The position numbers were made by a program, and so were the translations under genes. Source: Ornithinibacillus caprae (GTDB taxonomy: Bacteria > Bacillota > Bacilli > Bacillales > Amphibacillaceae). From it: a stretch of 64,000 bases of DNA. This document shows, piece by piece, positions 1 through 8,465 of this stretch. Location: the NCBI RefSeq assembly GCF_009728145.1, contig NZ_WOCA01000013.1, positions 1-64,000 on the forward strand, written 5' to 3'. A model generated the notes under the pieces. It saw only the letters and a program-made list of their open reading frames with translations, did no database searches and was not told the origin of the DNA. Position 1 is the stretch's first letter; the number at the start of each line of letters is the position of its first letter.

Positions 1-74
1 GAGTCTCCGCCTTCGTTAGTATTAAGAAATCGCTTTACTGCTTCAATTTTTTCTCTTGAAGAAAATTTAGCCAT
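1..74 (-). CDS. IS3/IS150-type transposase OrfA, N-terminus only (partial)
   Basis: The minus strand opens at ATG 74-72, with GGAGGTG 9 nt upstream. The 24 visible residues include MAKFSSREKIEAVKRFLN, which matches the start of IS150-type OrfA proteins, small helix-turn-helix subunits that bind the IS ends. The frame runs off the window edge, so whether it is intact is unknown. In this family OrfA is usually joined to the catalytic OrfB by programmed -1 frameshifting. Confidence 0.6.
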   Translation of the reverse strand, partial: MAKFSSREKIEAVKRFLNTNEGGD

Positions 75-127
75 AAAAAACTACACCTCCAATTGTTATT
101 TGTGTCTAACAATTGGGGTGCAGTTCA
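1..127 (-). mobile_element. Edge of an IS3-family (IS150-like) insertion sequence, truncated by the window
   Basis: Read on the minus strand, the element begins at 127 with TGAACTGCACCCC, a TG-start end typical of IS3-family elements. About 35 nt further in come a GGAGGTG ribosome site and the start of an OrfA-like reading frame. Only the 5' end of the element is in view, so the other inverted repeat, target duplication and orfB cannot be checked. It lies just beyond the 3' end of the DUF817 gene and does not interrupt it. Family assignment rests on the terminal bases and about 25 residues. Confidence 0.65.
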
Positions 128-251
128 TAAGGAATTCGACTTTTTTGGGTTGGAATTTTCCTATCGTGTAGTGTTGAATAAGATATATTGGAAAAAAACT
201 CTCAAAATTTCACATATAAGGTCTTTATATATAAAAAAATTTACTAGTAAT

Positions 252-1052
252 CTACTGGTATTTACCCTTAACCTGCTTTAACGTCGCTACGATAAGGAAG
301 CTAACAATCACTAATAACAGCCATGAACTCACCTTTCCTAAATGAACGAGACTCCATGCATCGGTTTGGTTTGGATACTCCCAAGCACCAAAGAACGTTG
401 CGATATTTTCTGCTATCCATATAAAAAATCCAATGAGCACAAAAGAAAGTGCGAGAGGCATACGGTAATGAGTTCCATCAACCTCGTATCTGACCCATGC
501 TTTCCAAAAGACGATTATGACAAGTCCGGATAAGCCCCAACGAACGTCAATCCAATAATGGTGGGTAAAAAAATTCAAATAAATCGCCGCTGCTAAAGGT
601 ACAACGATCCAAAAAGGCGGCCACTTAATCAGTTCAACCTTCAATCTCCTCCACGCCTGACAAAGATAACTTGCTACACTTGCATACATAAATCCGCTAT
701 ACAAAGGCACTCCAAATATTTTGAGATATCCTTCTTCTGGATAAGACCAGGAGCCCATATGTACCTTGAAAATTTCAAGCGCGAGTCCAATAATATGGAA
801 TAATGTGATCACCTTTAATTCGTCCCGTGTTTCAAGTCCTGCACGCACCATCCACCACTGCATCAGAAGGCAAATGATAAGCAGCCAGTCATACCGTGGT
901 AGGAAGGGAAGGGGGATGATTTGAGTTAAAGCCAGTGAGGCAAAAATAACGACAGGAAACAAACATGATAGAGCCTGCTCCCAACCAAAACGAACGAGTT
1001 GTTTCAGTGCTCTCATGATTTGTGCCTCGATCTTCTGAATGGTTAAATGCAT
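252..1052 (-). CDS. DUF817 family integral membrane protein
   Basis: This is a 266-aa polytopic membrane protein with about eight hydrophobic segments. Motifs seen include GSWSYPEEGY, FFTHHYWIDVRW and FGAWEYPNQ. The repeated G-x-W-x-YP pattern and overall length fit DUF817, a family without an established function. The start was moved to ATG 1052, because GGGGAG sits 6 nt upstream of it, while the in-frame ATG at 1082 has no ribosome site. The gene is monocistronic, with an IS element downstream. No enzymatic residues stand out, so I assign no function. Confidence 0.75.
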   Translation of the reverse strand: MHLTIQKIEAQIMRALKQLVRFGWEQALSCLFPVVIFASLALTQIIPLPFLPRYDWLLIICLLMQWWMVRAGLETRDELKVITLFHIIGLALEIFKVHMGSWSYPEEGYLKIFGVPLYSGFMYASVASYLCQAWRRLKVELIKWPPFWIVVPLAAAIYLNFFTHHYWIDVRWGLSGLVIIVFWKAWVRYEVDGTHYRMPLALSFVLIGFFIWIAENIATFFGAWEYPNQTDAWSLVHLGKVSSWLLLVIVSFLIVATLKQVKGKYQ

Positions 1053-1125
1053 GAGTAGCTCCCCTTTTGGAATTTGATTCATTGAAAAGGAAAAAGAAAT
1101 CCTGCTTTTGTAAAAATCCTACTTA

Positions 1126-1347
1126 TTAAACCTGGGTGTCTTCATCACTTCGGTATTCTAAAATATCTCCGGGTTGACACTCTAAAGCCTTACAAATCGA
1201 CTCTAAAGTTGATAATCGAATGGCTTTTGCCTTTCCATTTTTCAATATAGAAAGGTTAGCCATTGTTATTCCGACCCTCTCCGAAAGTTCTGTTACGCTC
1301 ATTTTCCGTTTAGCTAGCATTACATCAATATTTATTATAATTGCCAT
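1126..1347 (-). CDS. Small XRE/Cro-CI family transcriptional regulator (YozG-like)
   Basis: This 73-aa protein is essentially a single helix-turn-helix. The segment LSERVGITMANLSILKNGKAK is split by the recognition helix, and the C-terminus ALECQPGDILEYRSDED is typical of YozG-type repressors. The ATG at 1347 is preferred over a GTG at 1356 that lies inside its own GAGGTG ribosome site. It starts a few bases after the DUF2975 membrane protein gene, and the pair is translationally linked. In this family the regulator and the DUF2975 partner are normally adjacent; self-regulation of the pair is inferred. Confidence 0.8.
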   Translation of the reverse strand: MAIIINIDVMLAKRKMSVTELSERVGITMANLSILKNGKAKAIRLSTLESICKALECQPGDILEYRSDEDTQV

Positions 1348-1357
1348 GTTATTCACC

Positions 1358-1840
1358 TCAGACCGTTAAATCATTTTCTGATTTTATATCAATTGCTTCT
1401 TTTAACAGTTTTTGAAGAACAGCAGCAAAGACTGCAATTACCAATGAGGCAAACATAACTACTAATCCAATTAATATGATACCTGGGGCATCGTCTACCT
1501 CTGCGACAAAATAAAAGAGTGGCATACCTACCACATACAAACTACTGATCGTAATTGCACTGTGTTTTATCTTTTTTAAAGCTGTTACAGATAATTCTGA
1601 GAAAGCTTTGTTCTTGTCGATATAGCTTAAAAGTTTAAAAGCTTGATAGAGAGCAAAGTAAAAAGGTATCGCTGTTACATAAAAATAGATAAAAACGAGA
1701 TATTTTATATAAGCAATAGCTGGGAAAAGTTCTGCTACAAAATTCGCTATCTCAGGCACCAAAAAGATGCACAAAGCAAGAATTGGAATTCCAATAAGGA
1801 TCACAGCTATCTTTAAGAAGAGTGTTGATACTTGATTCAT
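1358..1840 (-). CDS. DUF2975 domain four-helix membrane protein
   Basis: The 160-aa protein has four predicted transmembrane helices (roughly residues 10-32, 45-68, 95-117, 125-150) and an amphipathic cytoplasmic segment between helices 2 and 3. The segment LLSYIDKNKAFSELSVTALK is characteristic of DUF2975 (YoaS-like) proteins. ATG 1840 was chosen because GAGGTG lies 6 nt upstream; a GTG at 1849 falls within that site. It is first in a two-gene unit with the downstream XRE regulator. The molecular function is unknown; a role as sensor or modulator of the regulator is inferred from the conserved pairing. Confidence 0.75.
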   Translation of the reverse strand: MNQVSTLFLKIAVILIGIPILALCIFLVPEIANFVAELFPAIAYIKYLVFIYFYVTAIPFYFALYQAFKLLSYIDKNKAFSELSVTALKKIKHSAITISSLYVVGMPLFYFVAEVDDAPGIILIGLVVMFASLVIAVFAAVLQKLLKEAIDIKSENDLTV

Positions 1841-2084
1841 AAAAAGCACCTCACATAATTATTGTCAAATTGAATGTAACACATAATTTATCGTTTTACA
1901 ATAAATTTTTATTCATTTTCAATATTAAATGCAGTAGAAAAACGCTCTGTACAAAGAAAAGCAATTGAAATAATATACGATTAATTTGTAAAGAACTGCC
2001 GTGTGAATTTATATGCGAAATATAATATGTGCCTCCTAATCTATAAGGTTTATCATTTATCTAGTTATCTACAAATCTAACTGC

Positions 2085-2113
2085 TTGACAGTTCGTTACA
2101 TGAATTGTATCTT
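2085..2113 (+). promoter_or_regulatory. Sigma-A type promoter of tcyP
   Basis: TTGACA (2085-2090) and TATCTT (2108-2113) are separated by 17 bp and lie about 100 bp before tcyP. The 1841-2213 gap is otherwise AT-rich. I see no clear riboswitch or T-box in it. Confidence 0.55.
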
Positions 2114-2213
2114 ATTAAAGTCATACTATTTATATCGGAATTATACACATAAAGTAGTGAGCGATAAAATACTAGTTGCATATACTAAAAAAAATCAATA
2201 GGAGGTACACAAA

Positions 2214-3611
2214 ATGGATATCATTTATATTTTACTTAATATTGCTGCTATGCTAGCAATTATTGGACTATTAATCTACATGCAAAGAAAGCATGTTTCT
2301 TTTTCTAAACGTGTATTTACAGGTTTAGGATTAGGGGTATTACTTGGTGGAATCTTGCAGTGGATTTACGGTAGTGGTTCTGAAGTGTTAGCAACTACAA
2401 CCGACTGGTACAGTATTGTCGGTCGAGGCTATATTAATTTTCTAATGATGATTGTAATTCCACTTGTTCTAGTTTCGATTATTCAATCGATTATTAATCT
2501 AGAAAAGTCTGCTGAACTTGGGAAAATGTCAGCATGGATCATAGGAATTCTTATTTCAACAACGATGGTCGCAGCATTAATTGGAATTGGTGTTGCATCT
2601 GTATTTGATTTAAGTGCAGAACAAATTGAAGCGGGGCAAGCAGAAACAGACCGTGGAACGATGCTTGAATCTACATTGGATGATGTAGTAGAAGGGCAAT
2701 CTACACCACAGAAAATTCTTAACTTCATTCCATCAAATATATTCTTTGACATGACGGGGCAACGTTCTACTTCTGTTATTGCAGTAGTAATCTTCTCCAT
2801 CATTGTGGGGATAGCTGTATTAGGATTACGTAGAAAAAATCCAGAACAAGCAGAAATGTTCACGAAAATGATCAATGCGATTTATGCCGTTGTAATGCGT
2901 ATCGTAACATTAATTCTACGCTTAACTCCATACGGTATTTTAGCGTTAATGGCAACAACCGTGGCAAATACGAACTTTGCTGGTATTATTGAGCTTGGTA
3001 AATTTGTAATAGCATCCTATGTCGCACTAATTATCATGTTCATTCTTCACTTGGTTCTAGTCGGTGTATTTGGTTTGAACCCAATGAGATACTTGAGAAA
3101 AGTAATCCCTGTCCTAGGATTTGCTTTCACATCACGCTCAAGTGCTGGAACAATACCATTAAATATTTCAGCACAGAAAAATGCTCTTGGAGTTGATCAA
3201 GGAATTGCTAATATGTCAGCATCATTTGGTGCGACCATGGGACAAAACGGATGTGCTGGAATTTACCCAGCAATGCTTGCGGTAATGATCGCACCTACAG
3301 TTGGCATGAACCCACTAGATCCGTGGTTTATCCTTCAATTAGTGCTAATAATTGGTATTAGTTCATTTGGAATTGCTGGTGTTGGTGGTGGAGCAACATT
3401 CGCTGCCCTTATCGTACTTTCATCAATGAACATGCCTGTAGCATTAGCTGGTCTATTAATCTCAATCGAAGCATTTATCGATATGGGACGTACGGCACTA
3501 AACGTAAATGGTGCAATGGTGTCTGGTACACTAACCTCACGTATTTTAGGAAAACTAAACCTAAAAACATTTAACGATAAAACTGCAATTGATGACAGCA
3601 ACTCACTATAA
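2214..3611 (+). CDS. tcyP: L-cystine/sodium symporter TcyP (dicarboxylate/amino acid:cation symporter family)
   Basis: This 465-aa polytopic protein matches the TcyP (YhcL) branch of the DAACS family, which imports L-cystine at the cell membrane. The re-entrant loop region FAFTSRSSAGTIPLNIS and the later segment GATMGQNGCAGIYPAM are the substrate- and cation-binding hairpin signatures. Length equals the family norm. GGAGG lies 8 nt before ATG 2214. It is monocistronic, with its own promoter upstream and a strong terminator directly after the stop. In relatives the gene is regulated by sulfur supply through CymR; no operator was identified here. Confidence 0.9.
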   Translation: MDIIYILLNIAAMLAIIGLLIYMQRKHVSFSKRVFTGLGLGVLLGGILQWIYGSGSEVLATTTDWYSIVGRGYINFLMMIVIPLVLVSIIQSIINLEKSAELGKMSAWIIGILISTTMVAALIGIGVASVFDLSAEQIEAGQAETDRGTMLESTLDDVVEGQSTPQKILNFIPSNIFFDMTGQRSTSVIAVVIFSIIVGIAVLGLRRKNPEQAEMFTKMINAIYAVVMRIVTLILRLTPYGILALMATTVANTNFAGIIELGKFVIASYVALIIMFILHLVLVGVFGLNPMRYLRKVIPVLGFAFTSRSSAGTIPLNISAQKNALGVDQGIANMSASFGATMGQNGCAGIYPAMLAVMIAPTVGMNPLDPWFILQLVLIIGISSFGIAGVGGGATFAALIVLSSMNMPVALAGLLISIEAFIDMGRTALNVNGAMVSGTLTSRILGKLNLKTFNDKTAIDDSNSL

Positions 3612-3618
3612 TAAAAGA

Positions 3619-3649
3619 GCAGCTGCCCCTGATAGGGGTGGCTGTTTTT
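3619..3649 (+). terminator. Intrinsic terminator of tcyP
   Basis: An 11-bp stem, CAGCTGCCCCT with AGGGGTGGCTG, and a GAT loop are followed by five T. It starts 8 nt after the stop codon. On the minus strand it ends in four T, so it may also stop transcripts coming from ligD. Confidence 0.85.
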
Positions 3650-3714
3650 GGTTATTGGCTTTTTATCAGCAGGAGTAGCGATTCGAGAATAAAATGAAAT
3701 ATTCGCGTACAACA

Positions 3715-4005
3715 ACATCGGACATATGTGCGCAAACATTGGACACAAGTGAGCGAACATCGGACACAAGTGGGCAAACATCGGACACAAGCGCGCAAAC
3801 ATCGGACACAAGTGAGCGAACATCGGACACAAGTGAGCGAACATCGGACACAAGTGAGCGAACATCGGACACAAGTGAGCAAATATCGGACACAAGTGAG
3901 CGAACATCGGACACAAGTGAGGAACATCGGACACAAGTGAGCGAACATCGAACGCATCCACCCAAACATCAGACACACGCACCCAAACATCGGACACACC
4001 CATAA
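3715..4005 (+). repeat. Tandem array A1: 21-bp CATCGGACAC repeat, about 14 units
   Basis: About fourteen units read ACATCGGACACAAGTGAGCGA or variants. The first 10-12 bases (ACATCGGACAC) are nearly constant; the remaining 9-10 (AAGTGAGCGA, AAGCGCGCAA, AAGTGGGCAA) vary. Units at both edges are degenerate (ACATTGGACAC, ACATCAGACAC) and one unit is 2 bp short. The array fills the convergent gap between tcyP and ligD, beyond the tcyP terminator and in the 3' untranslated region of ligD. The same family recurs near 20.65 kb and 59.9 kb, always with CATCGGACAC on the plus strand. Because 21 is a multiple of 3, long artificial reading frames appear on both strands. Confidence 0.95.
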
Positions 4006-4060
4006 ACTGTACTAACGACAGCTGTTTCGTGAGGAAGCTCAACTCTGGATCCTGACAACC

Positions 4061-5860
4061 CTACTTCACCAACCCCAACACTTTACTCAAATCCTGTTTC
4101 TCAGCAACCTCAAAATAATCACGAAAAGGACAACCGAGTGATTGCACACGCTCCAGTCCATTTTTTATAGTAAACTGCTCTGGTCGTAAATCCTCTGTTA
4201 CCTCTTCCCAAAACAGTGGCATAGAAATAGTTCCTTCCGCTGTTTTTCGCGGGGAGTAGGGAGCAATAATTGTTTTATCCTTTCCATGCTGAACATAATC
4301 AATGTACAATCGTCCGTTTCGTTTATTTTTCATCCGTTCTGTGGTAAACCATTCTGGACCCTGTTGTTCAACTGTCCATGCAATGGCTTGGGTAAATACC
4401 GCTGTTTCATCATAAGACATGCTTCCCTCGGGTATTGGTATATGAACTTGTAACCCTTTATTACCTGAGGTTTTAACAAAAGAAATTAGACCCAAATCAT
4501 CAAGCAAATGTTTGATTAATTTTGCAGCATGGATTGCCCATTCAAATTTGCTTCGGTCGGGTGGATCTAAGTCAAAGACAATCTCATTTGGCATAGTACT
4601 ACCGACACGCTGGAATGGGATGTGATACTCAATTGCCCCATGATTAGCAAACCAAACAAGCGTATCTAGAGAATCGCAAACAATTAATTTTTCCTCTCCT
4701 TCACCAACTCCTTTTATAAAACTTGGTGCATAGCTGGGTAAATGTTTTTGGAAAAATGATTCTTCCTTTACACCATCAGGACAGCGAATTAATGTTAGGG
4801 AGCGTTCTTTTAAAAATGGAAGCATGTACGGAGAGATTTCTCGCATGTAAACAAGTAGATCTCCTTTGGTTAATCCATAATCAGGCCAATATATTTTGTC
4901 TATTTTGCTAACCTCAAAAGTAGTTGGAAGCATAGCCATATCTACTTCAAATTGTTGCAGCGTGCATTCTTGTGGAGAAAGCTGCGGGAGAATCGAACCG
5001 AATTCAGGCTCCCGTAGTTCTCCGCGATAAATATCAAGGGTATGAATGGCTGCACAGACTGCTGGAGGTAAATGGTAACTTTCTCCACGCTTTTCACCGT
5101 TTGTTAAAAATAACTGTTTTACGGTTTGAAAGTCCTCTGAGTCTAACCCGTGCTTACATTTTCCAACCTCAATCAGATCATTTCCGCGAAATACGTGGAT
5201 AGTGAAATACTCATTTTTACTGTCGTATTCCGTTAGAATTCCTTTAAACGTTCGCCAGTTTTTAATTTTGTACCAGTCACGATGTGTTTTTCCAGATTCA
5301 TACGTTCCCTTTTTCCTCTTTGCGATTATTCCTTCCCCTTTATAAGTAAATACCATGTTCCATAATTCATTTGGATCTTGATACGCATGTATGTATCGAA
5401 TCCGTTCTTTTATTCCAGTATGATGGAATAGCTCTACTAACTGTTTTTTCCTATTTTCAAAGTTGTCTTTTTCCAAACTCAATCCCTTAAGTTGTAACAT
5501 ATCAAAAGCTAAAAACGTTGCAGGTCGCTTTTCCGATGTTGATTGAATTGCTTCAGTATTTTTTAATCGTCCACGTTTTTGAATTTGTGAAAAATTAGCT
5601 TGAAATTTATTGTTTAAGACAACTAGCTCACCATCAAGTATTAATGGTAGTTGCTCACGTAGTTCAGGTGTTATTTCTCTACAGTAATGAACGATTTCGG
5701 GGAAATTTGGTGTTAAATTCTTTTTGTTTTTGCTGATCAACTGAACATTGCCATCTGGATTCCAGGTTAATATACACCGGAAACCATCATACTTTACCTC
5801 GTATAACCAATCATCTCCAGTTGGGATATCCGTGCTAGCAATGGGCTTCATTACATCCAT
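4061..5860 (-). CDS. ligD: NHEJ DNA ligase LigD (ATP ligase plus polymerase/primase domains)
   Basis: LigD seals and fills in double-strand breaks together with Ku, mainly in spores and stationary cells. The N-terminal half (about residues 1-300) is an ATP-dependent ligase: EVKYDGFR contains the lysine that takes AMP (about K23), and EGIIAKRKKG and WYKIKNW are later ligase motifs. The C-terminal half (about 320-599) is the AEP-type polymerase with EIVFDLDPPD carrying its metal-binding aspartates. There is no phosphoesterase domain, as in Bacillus YkoU. ATG 5860 was chosen because GGGAG lies 8 nt upstream; an upstream in-frame start at 5932 has no site. It is divergent from ku. Confidence 0.93.
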   Translation of the reverse strand: MDVMKPIASTDIPTGDDWLYEVKYDGFRCILTWNPDGNVQLISKNKKNLTPNFPEIVHYCREITPELREQLPLILDGELVVLNNKFQANFSQIQKRGRLKNTEAIQSTSEKRPATFLAFDMLQLKGLSLEKDNFENRKKQLVELFHHTGIKERIRYIHAYQDPNELWNMVFTYKGEGIIAKRKKGTYESGKTHRDWYKIKNWRTFKGILTEYDSKNEYFTIHVFRGNDLIEVGKCKHGLDSEDFQTVKQLFLTNGEKRGESYHLPPAVCAAIHTLDIYRGELREPEFGSILPQLSPQECTLQQFEVDMAMLPTTFEVSKIDKIYWPDYGLTKGDLLVYMREISPYMLPFLKERSLTLIRCPDGVKEESFFQKHLPSYAPSFIKGVGEGEEKLIVCDSLDTLVWFANHGAIEYHIPFQRVGSTMPNEIVFDLDPPDRSKFEWAIHAAKLIKHLLDDLGLISFVKTSGNKGLQVHIPIPEGSMSYDETAVFTQAIAWTVEQQGPEWFTTERMKNKRNGRLYIDYVQHGKDKTIIAPYSPRKTAEGTISMPLFWEEVTEDLRPEQFTIKNGLERVQSLGCPFRDYFEVAEKQDLSKVLGLVK

Positions 5861-5965
5861 AGGTAAAACTCCCTTCTCTCTTATGTTGGCTATTAGGAAA
5901 GAAAAATAATCAAACAGGATAATAATATTCATTTACGACAAACTAGAAAAAAGGAGGGATTTTTC

Positions 5966-6808
5966 ATGCATACGATGTGGAAAGGAACCATTAGCTTTGG
6001 CCTTGTAAATATCCCGGTGAAGCTGCATGCTGCTACAGAAAACAAAGATGTTTCATTAAGGCAGCTACATAAAGAATGCCAATCACCGATTAAATATGAA
6101 AAAGTTTGTCCTGTTTGTGACCGTGAAATTGAAAAGGATGAGATCGTTAAGGCATATGAATATGCAAAAAATAAGTTTGTTGTTTTAGATGATGAGGACC
6201 TCGCAGAATTAAAAAAAGAACAGGAAGATCGCTCAGTTGAAATTGTCGACTTTGTAAAATTAGAAGAAATTGACCCTATATATTTTGAAAAAAGCTATTA
6301 TTTATCTCCAAATGAAGGTGGAGGTAAAGCATATGGGTTACTCCGTGCAGCATTAAAGGATACTGGAAAAATAGGGGTAGCTAAAATGATGATTCGTTCC
6401 AAGGAACAGCTTGCTATCATTCGTATTTACGAAAATACATTAGTGGTGGAGACCATTCATTATCCAGACGAAGTCCGTAATGTACAAGATGTACCTAATG
6501 TGCCAGAGGAAATGGAAATTGCAGATAAAGAATTAGACACAGCTAAAATGCTTATTGATCAATTAACGACGGAGTTTGACCCAGAAAAATATAAAGACGA
6601 GTATCGAACAGCCCTACTGGACTTAATTGAAGAGAAAAAAGGAAAAGATCAAACAACAACTGCAAAAGAAAAGCCAAAACCAGATAATGTAACCGACTTA
6701 ATGGACGCGCTACAAGCGTCATTAGATCGTGCCAAAAAGGACAAACCAAAACCAACGCAACCGAAACGAAAAACAAAAACAACAGCGAAAAAGAAGAAGG
6801 CTCAATAA
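5966..6808 (+). CDS. ku: Non-homologous end joining protein Ku
   Basis: The 280-aa protein has the Ku core (about residues 3-240), beginning MWKGTISFGLVNIPVKL, the signature of bacterial Ku. A Lys-rich tail follows (about 240-280), typical of Bacillus YkoV and thought to contact DNA. As a homodimer it threads onto broken ends and recruits LigD, whose gene is divergent 105 bp away. GGAGGG precedes ATG 5966. In B. subtilis the pair is expressed in the forespore from a sigma-G promoter; I did not find a clear sigma-G promoter in the short shared gap. Confidence 0.95.
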   Translation: MHTMWKGTISFGLVNIPVKLHAATENKDVSLRQLHKECQSPIKYEKVCPVCDREIEKDEIVKAYEYAKNKFVVLDDEDLAELKKEQEDRSVEIVDFVKLEEIDPIYFEKSYYLSPNEGGGKAYGLLRAALKDTGKIGVAKMMIRSKEQLAIIRIYENTLVVETIHYPDEVRNVQDVPNVPEEMEIADKELDTAKMLIDQLTTEFDPEKYKDEYRTALLDLIEEKKGKDQTTTAKEKPKPDNVTDLMDALQASLDRAKKDKPKPTQPKRKTKTTAKKKKAQ

Positions 6809-6850
6809 CTAAAAATCCTGATAGGGTAACCCTTATTAGGATTTTTAGTT
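6808..6850 (+). terminator. Intrinsic terminator of ku
   Basis: The hairpin pairs CTAAAAATCCT with AGGATTTTTAG around a GGGTAACCC centre and begins at the stop codon. The remaining gap up to the acyltransferase gene (to 7101) is AT-rich with no further recognisable element. Confidence 0.75.
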
Positions 6851-7101
6851 TGAAAAAGGTGGTTATTTCCATTCTACGATTGAGAATTCCCCATGAATTT
6901 TCCTTATATGAAGAAGATTTACCAAATGTATAACCACAATTTTCAATATCTTTTCTTAAATTACATGTAAATATCGATTTTTGCAGTCTACTTACAATGC
7001 ATTTACAAGCTCTTTAAATCACTCTAAATAGTGATTATTCCTGATAAAATACGGGTAAAACTCATTATCAGCATAACTTTGACTACAAAAGGGTGAAGAA
7101 T

Positions 7102-8097
7102 ATGGAGAGAAGTGCTTATTTCGATAACGCCAAATTAATGTTAATTTTTCTAGTTGTATTCGGGCATGTTATTCAACCGTTTACCATTGATTCAACTGGT
7201 GTAAACACGCTGTATATGTGGATCTATACGTTCCATATGCCAGCATTTATTTTCTTAGCTGGTTTTTTTGCTAAGGGTGCTGGAAATAAAGATTATTTAT
7301 TTAAATTGACGAGGAAATTGTTGCTACCGTATCTCATTTTTCAGCTGATTTATTCATCCTATTATTATTATATTGGAAAACCAGGCTGGTTAACGGATTT
7401 ATCTCATCCGCATTGGTCACTATGGTTTTTATTTAGTCTTTTCTGTTGGCATATCCTTCTTTATTGGTTCAAAAAAATACCAGCAGTAGCTAGCGTTGTG
7501 TTAGCTATTACTATAGGGTTAGTAGTGGGGTACTTTCCTGAGATTGGTCATCAATTTAGCTTATCTCGGACCTTTGTCTTCTTCCCATTTTTCTTGCTTG
7601 GATATTTAGTAACTAGTGATCATGTGATGTGGCTGAAACATAGAAGTGTAAAAGTCGCATCTGTAATTATAATGGCAATTGTGGCAGTAGCAATATATGT
7701 TGCGCCAGAGTTCAATTCGGGATGGCTACTTGCTTCGAAATCATATGGAGATTTAGGTATGCCTGAATACGGGGGCTTAGCTCGTTTACTAGTATATGCC
7801 ACATCAGCAATCATGGCAGTTAGTGTCTTAACATGGGTACCAACGCAACACTACAGATTTACCAAACTAGGTACTCGTACATTGTATGTCTATTTACTGC
7901 ATGGATTTTTCATTCAATACTTCCGCCAAGCAGAGTTGTTCTATGTAAATAATGTATTAGATCTATTTGGTCTTGCGGTTATTTCAGCAGTAATAGTGCT
8001 TGTACTATCAAGTCGACCTATTCAAGGAATTAGCCAACCATTCATCGAGGGGAAAGCATCCATTCTTAAAAAATATGTTGCTAGTAGGGAAGGGTAA
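7102..8097 (+). CDS. Membrane acyltransferase, acyltransferase-3 / fucose 4-O-acetylase-like
   Basis: This is a 331-aa polytopic membrane protein. The N-terminal pattern MERSAYFDNAKLMLIFLVVF, followed by a GH dyad and later FHMPAFIFLAGFFAKG, is that of acyltransferase-3 proteins related to COG3594, which O-acetylate cell-surface glycans. About ten hydrophobic helices cover the full family length. ATG 7102 is preferred to an in-frame GTG at 7093, which overlaps the AGGGTG ribosome site. It is monocistronic with its own terminator. The acceptor glycan cannot be inferred from context. Confidence 0.8.
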   Translation: MERSAYFDNAKLMLIFLVVFGHVIQPFTIDSTGVNTLYMWIYTFHMPAFIFLAGFFAKGAGNKDYLFKLTRKLLLPYLIFQLIYSSYYYYIGKPGWLTDLSHPHWSLWFLFSLFCWHILLYWFKKIPAVASVVLAITIGLVVGYFPEIGHQFSLSRTFVFFPFFLLGYLVTSDHVMWLKHRSVKVASVIIMAIVAVAIYVAPEFNSGWLLASKSYGDLGMPEYGGLARLLVYATSAIMAVSVLTWVPTQHYRFTKLGTRTLYVYLLHGFFIQYFRQAELFYVNNVLDLFGLAVISAVIVLVLSSRPIQGISQPFIEGKASILKKYVASREG

Positions 8098-8191
8098 AAA
8101 GTTATAAAAAATCCCTTTAAAATGAAACTATTACACGTTTAATTCGTATACTTTATAGTACCCCCCTTAATTAATATAGAAGAATGTAAAA

Positions 8192-8225
8192 GCAAATCAC
8201 CTATGGGAAGGTGGTTTGTTTTTTC
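8192..8225 (+). terminator. Intrinsic terminator after the acyltransferase gene
   Basis: AAATCACCT pairs with AGGTGGTTT around an ATGGGA loop, followed by GTTTTTT, on the plus strand. Confidence 0.8.
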
Positions 8226-8278
8226 ATGCCTGCGTGATGCAGCTAATATTTTGTAAAAGTTTTCTATGGTGATAATCA

Positions 8279-8305
8279 CAAAAGGGTATCCTGGTTGGAT
8301 ACCCT
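8279..8305 (-). terminator. Probable terminator of the yjiH-like gene
   Basis: The perfect hairpin GGGTATCC / GGATACCC has a 5-nt loop. On the minus strand it is followed by four T. It lies about 160 bp beyond the end of the gene at 8466. The stretch between them (8306-8465) shows no gene or other structure. Confidence 0.5.
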
Positions 8306-8465
8306 CGTGTAGCATTTTTTGACTTTATAGAATTGTTTAACGACCTCTAGGATGGAATATCAACCTTCAGTCCAGGGAATCGGCTTTCAAATCGAAATAT
8401 AAGACCTCAGCTCCATACACAGCCTAGATCGAATATTACAATCCTTAGCTCAACTCAATAATTCA

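Noticed and set aside
93-281. 62-aa plus-strand frame at the left edge
   Set aside because: Starts inside the IS end, antisense to its leader, with no ribosome site or recognisable product.
3652-4042. Several long overlapping frames on both strands, giving CPMFAHL- and SDVRSLV-type repeat proteins
   Set aside because: They follow from a 21-bp repeat without stop codons, open in nearly all frames, lack ribosome sites, and break at unit-length changes. The same applies to frames in 20459-20950 and 59802-60664.
6552-6872. 106-aa minus-strand frame over the end of ku
   Set aside because: Antisense shadow of the Lys-rich ku tail and its terminator; no ribosome site.
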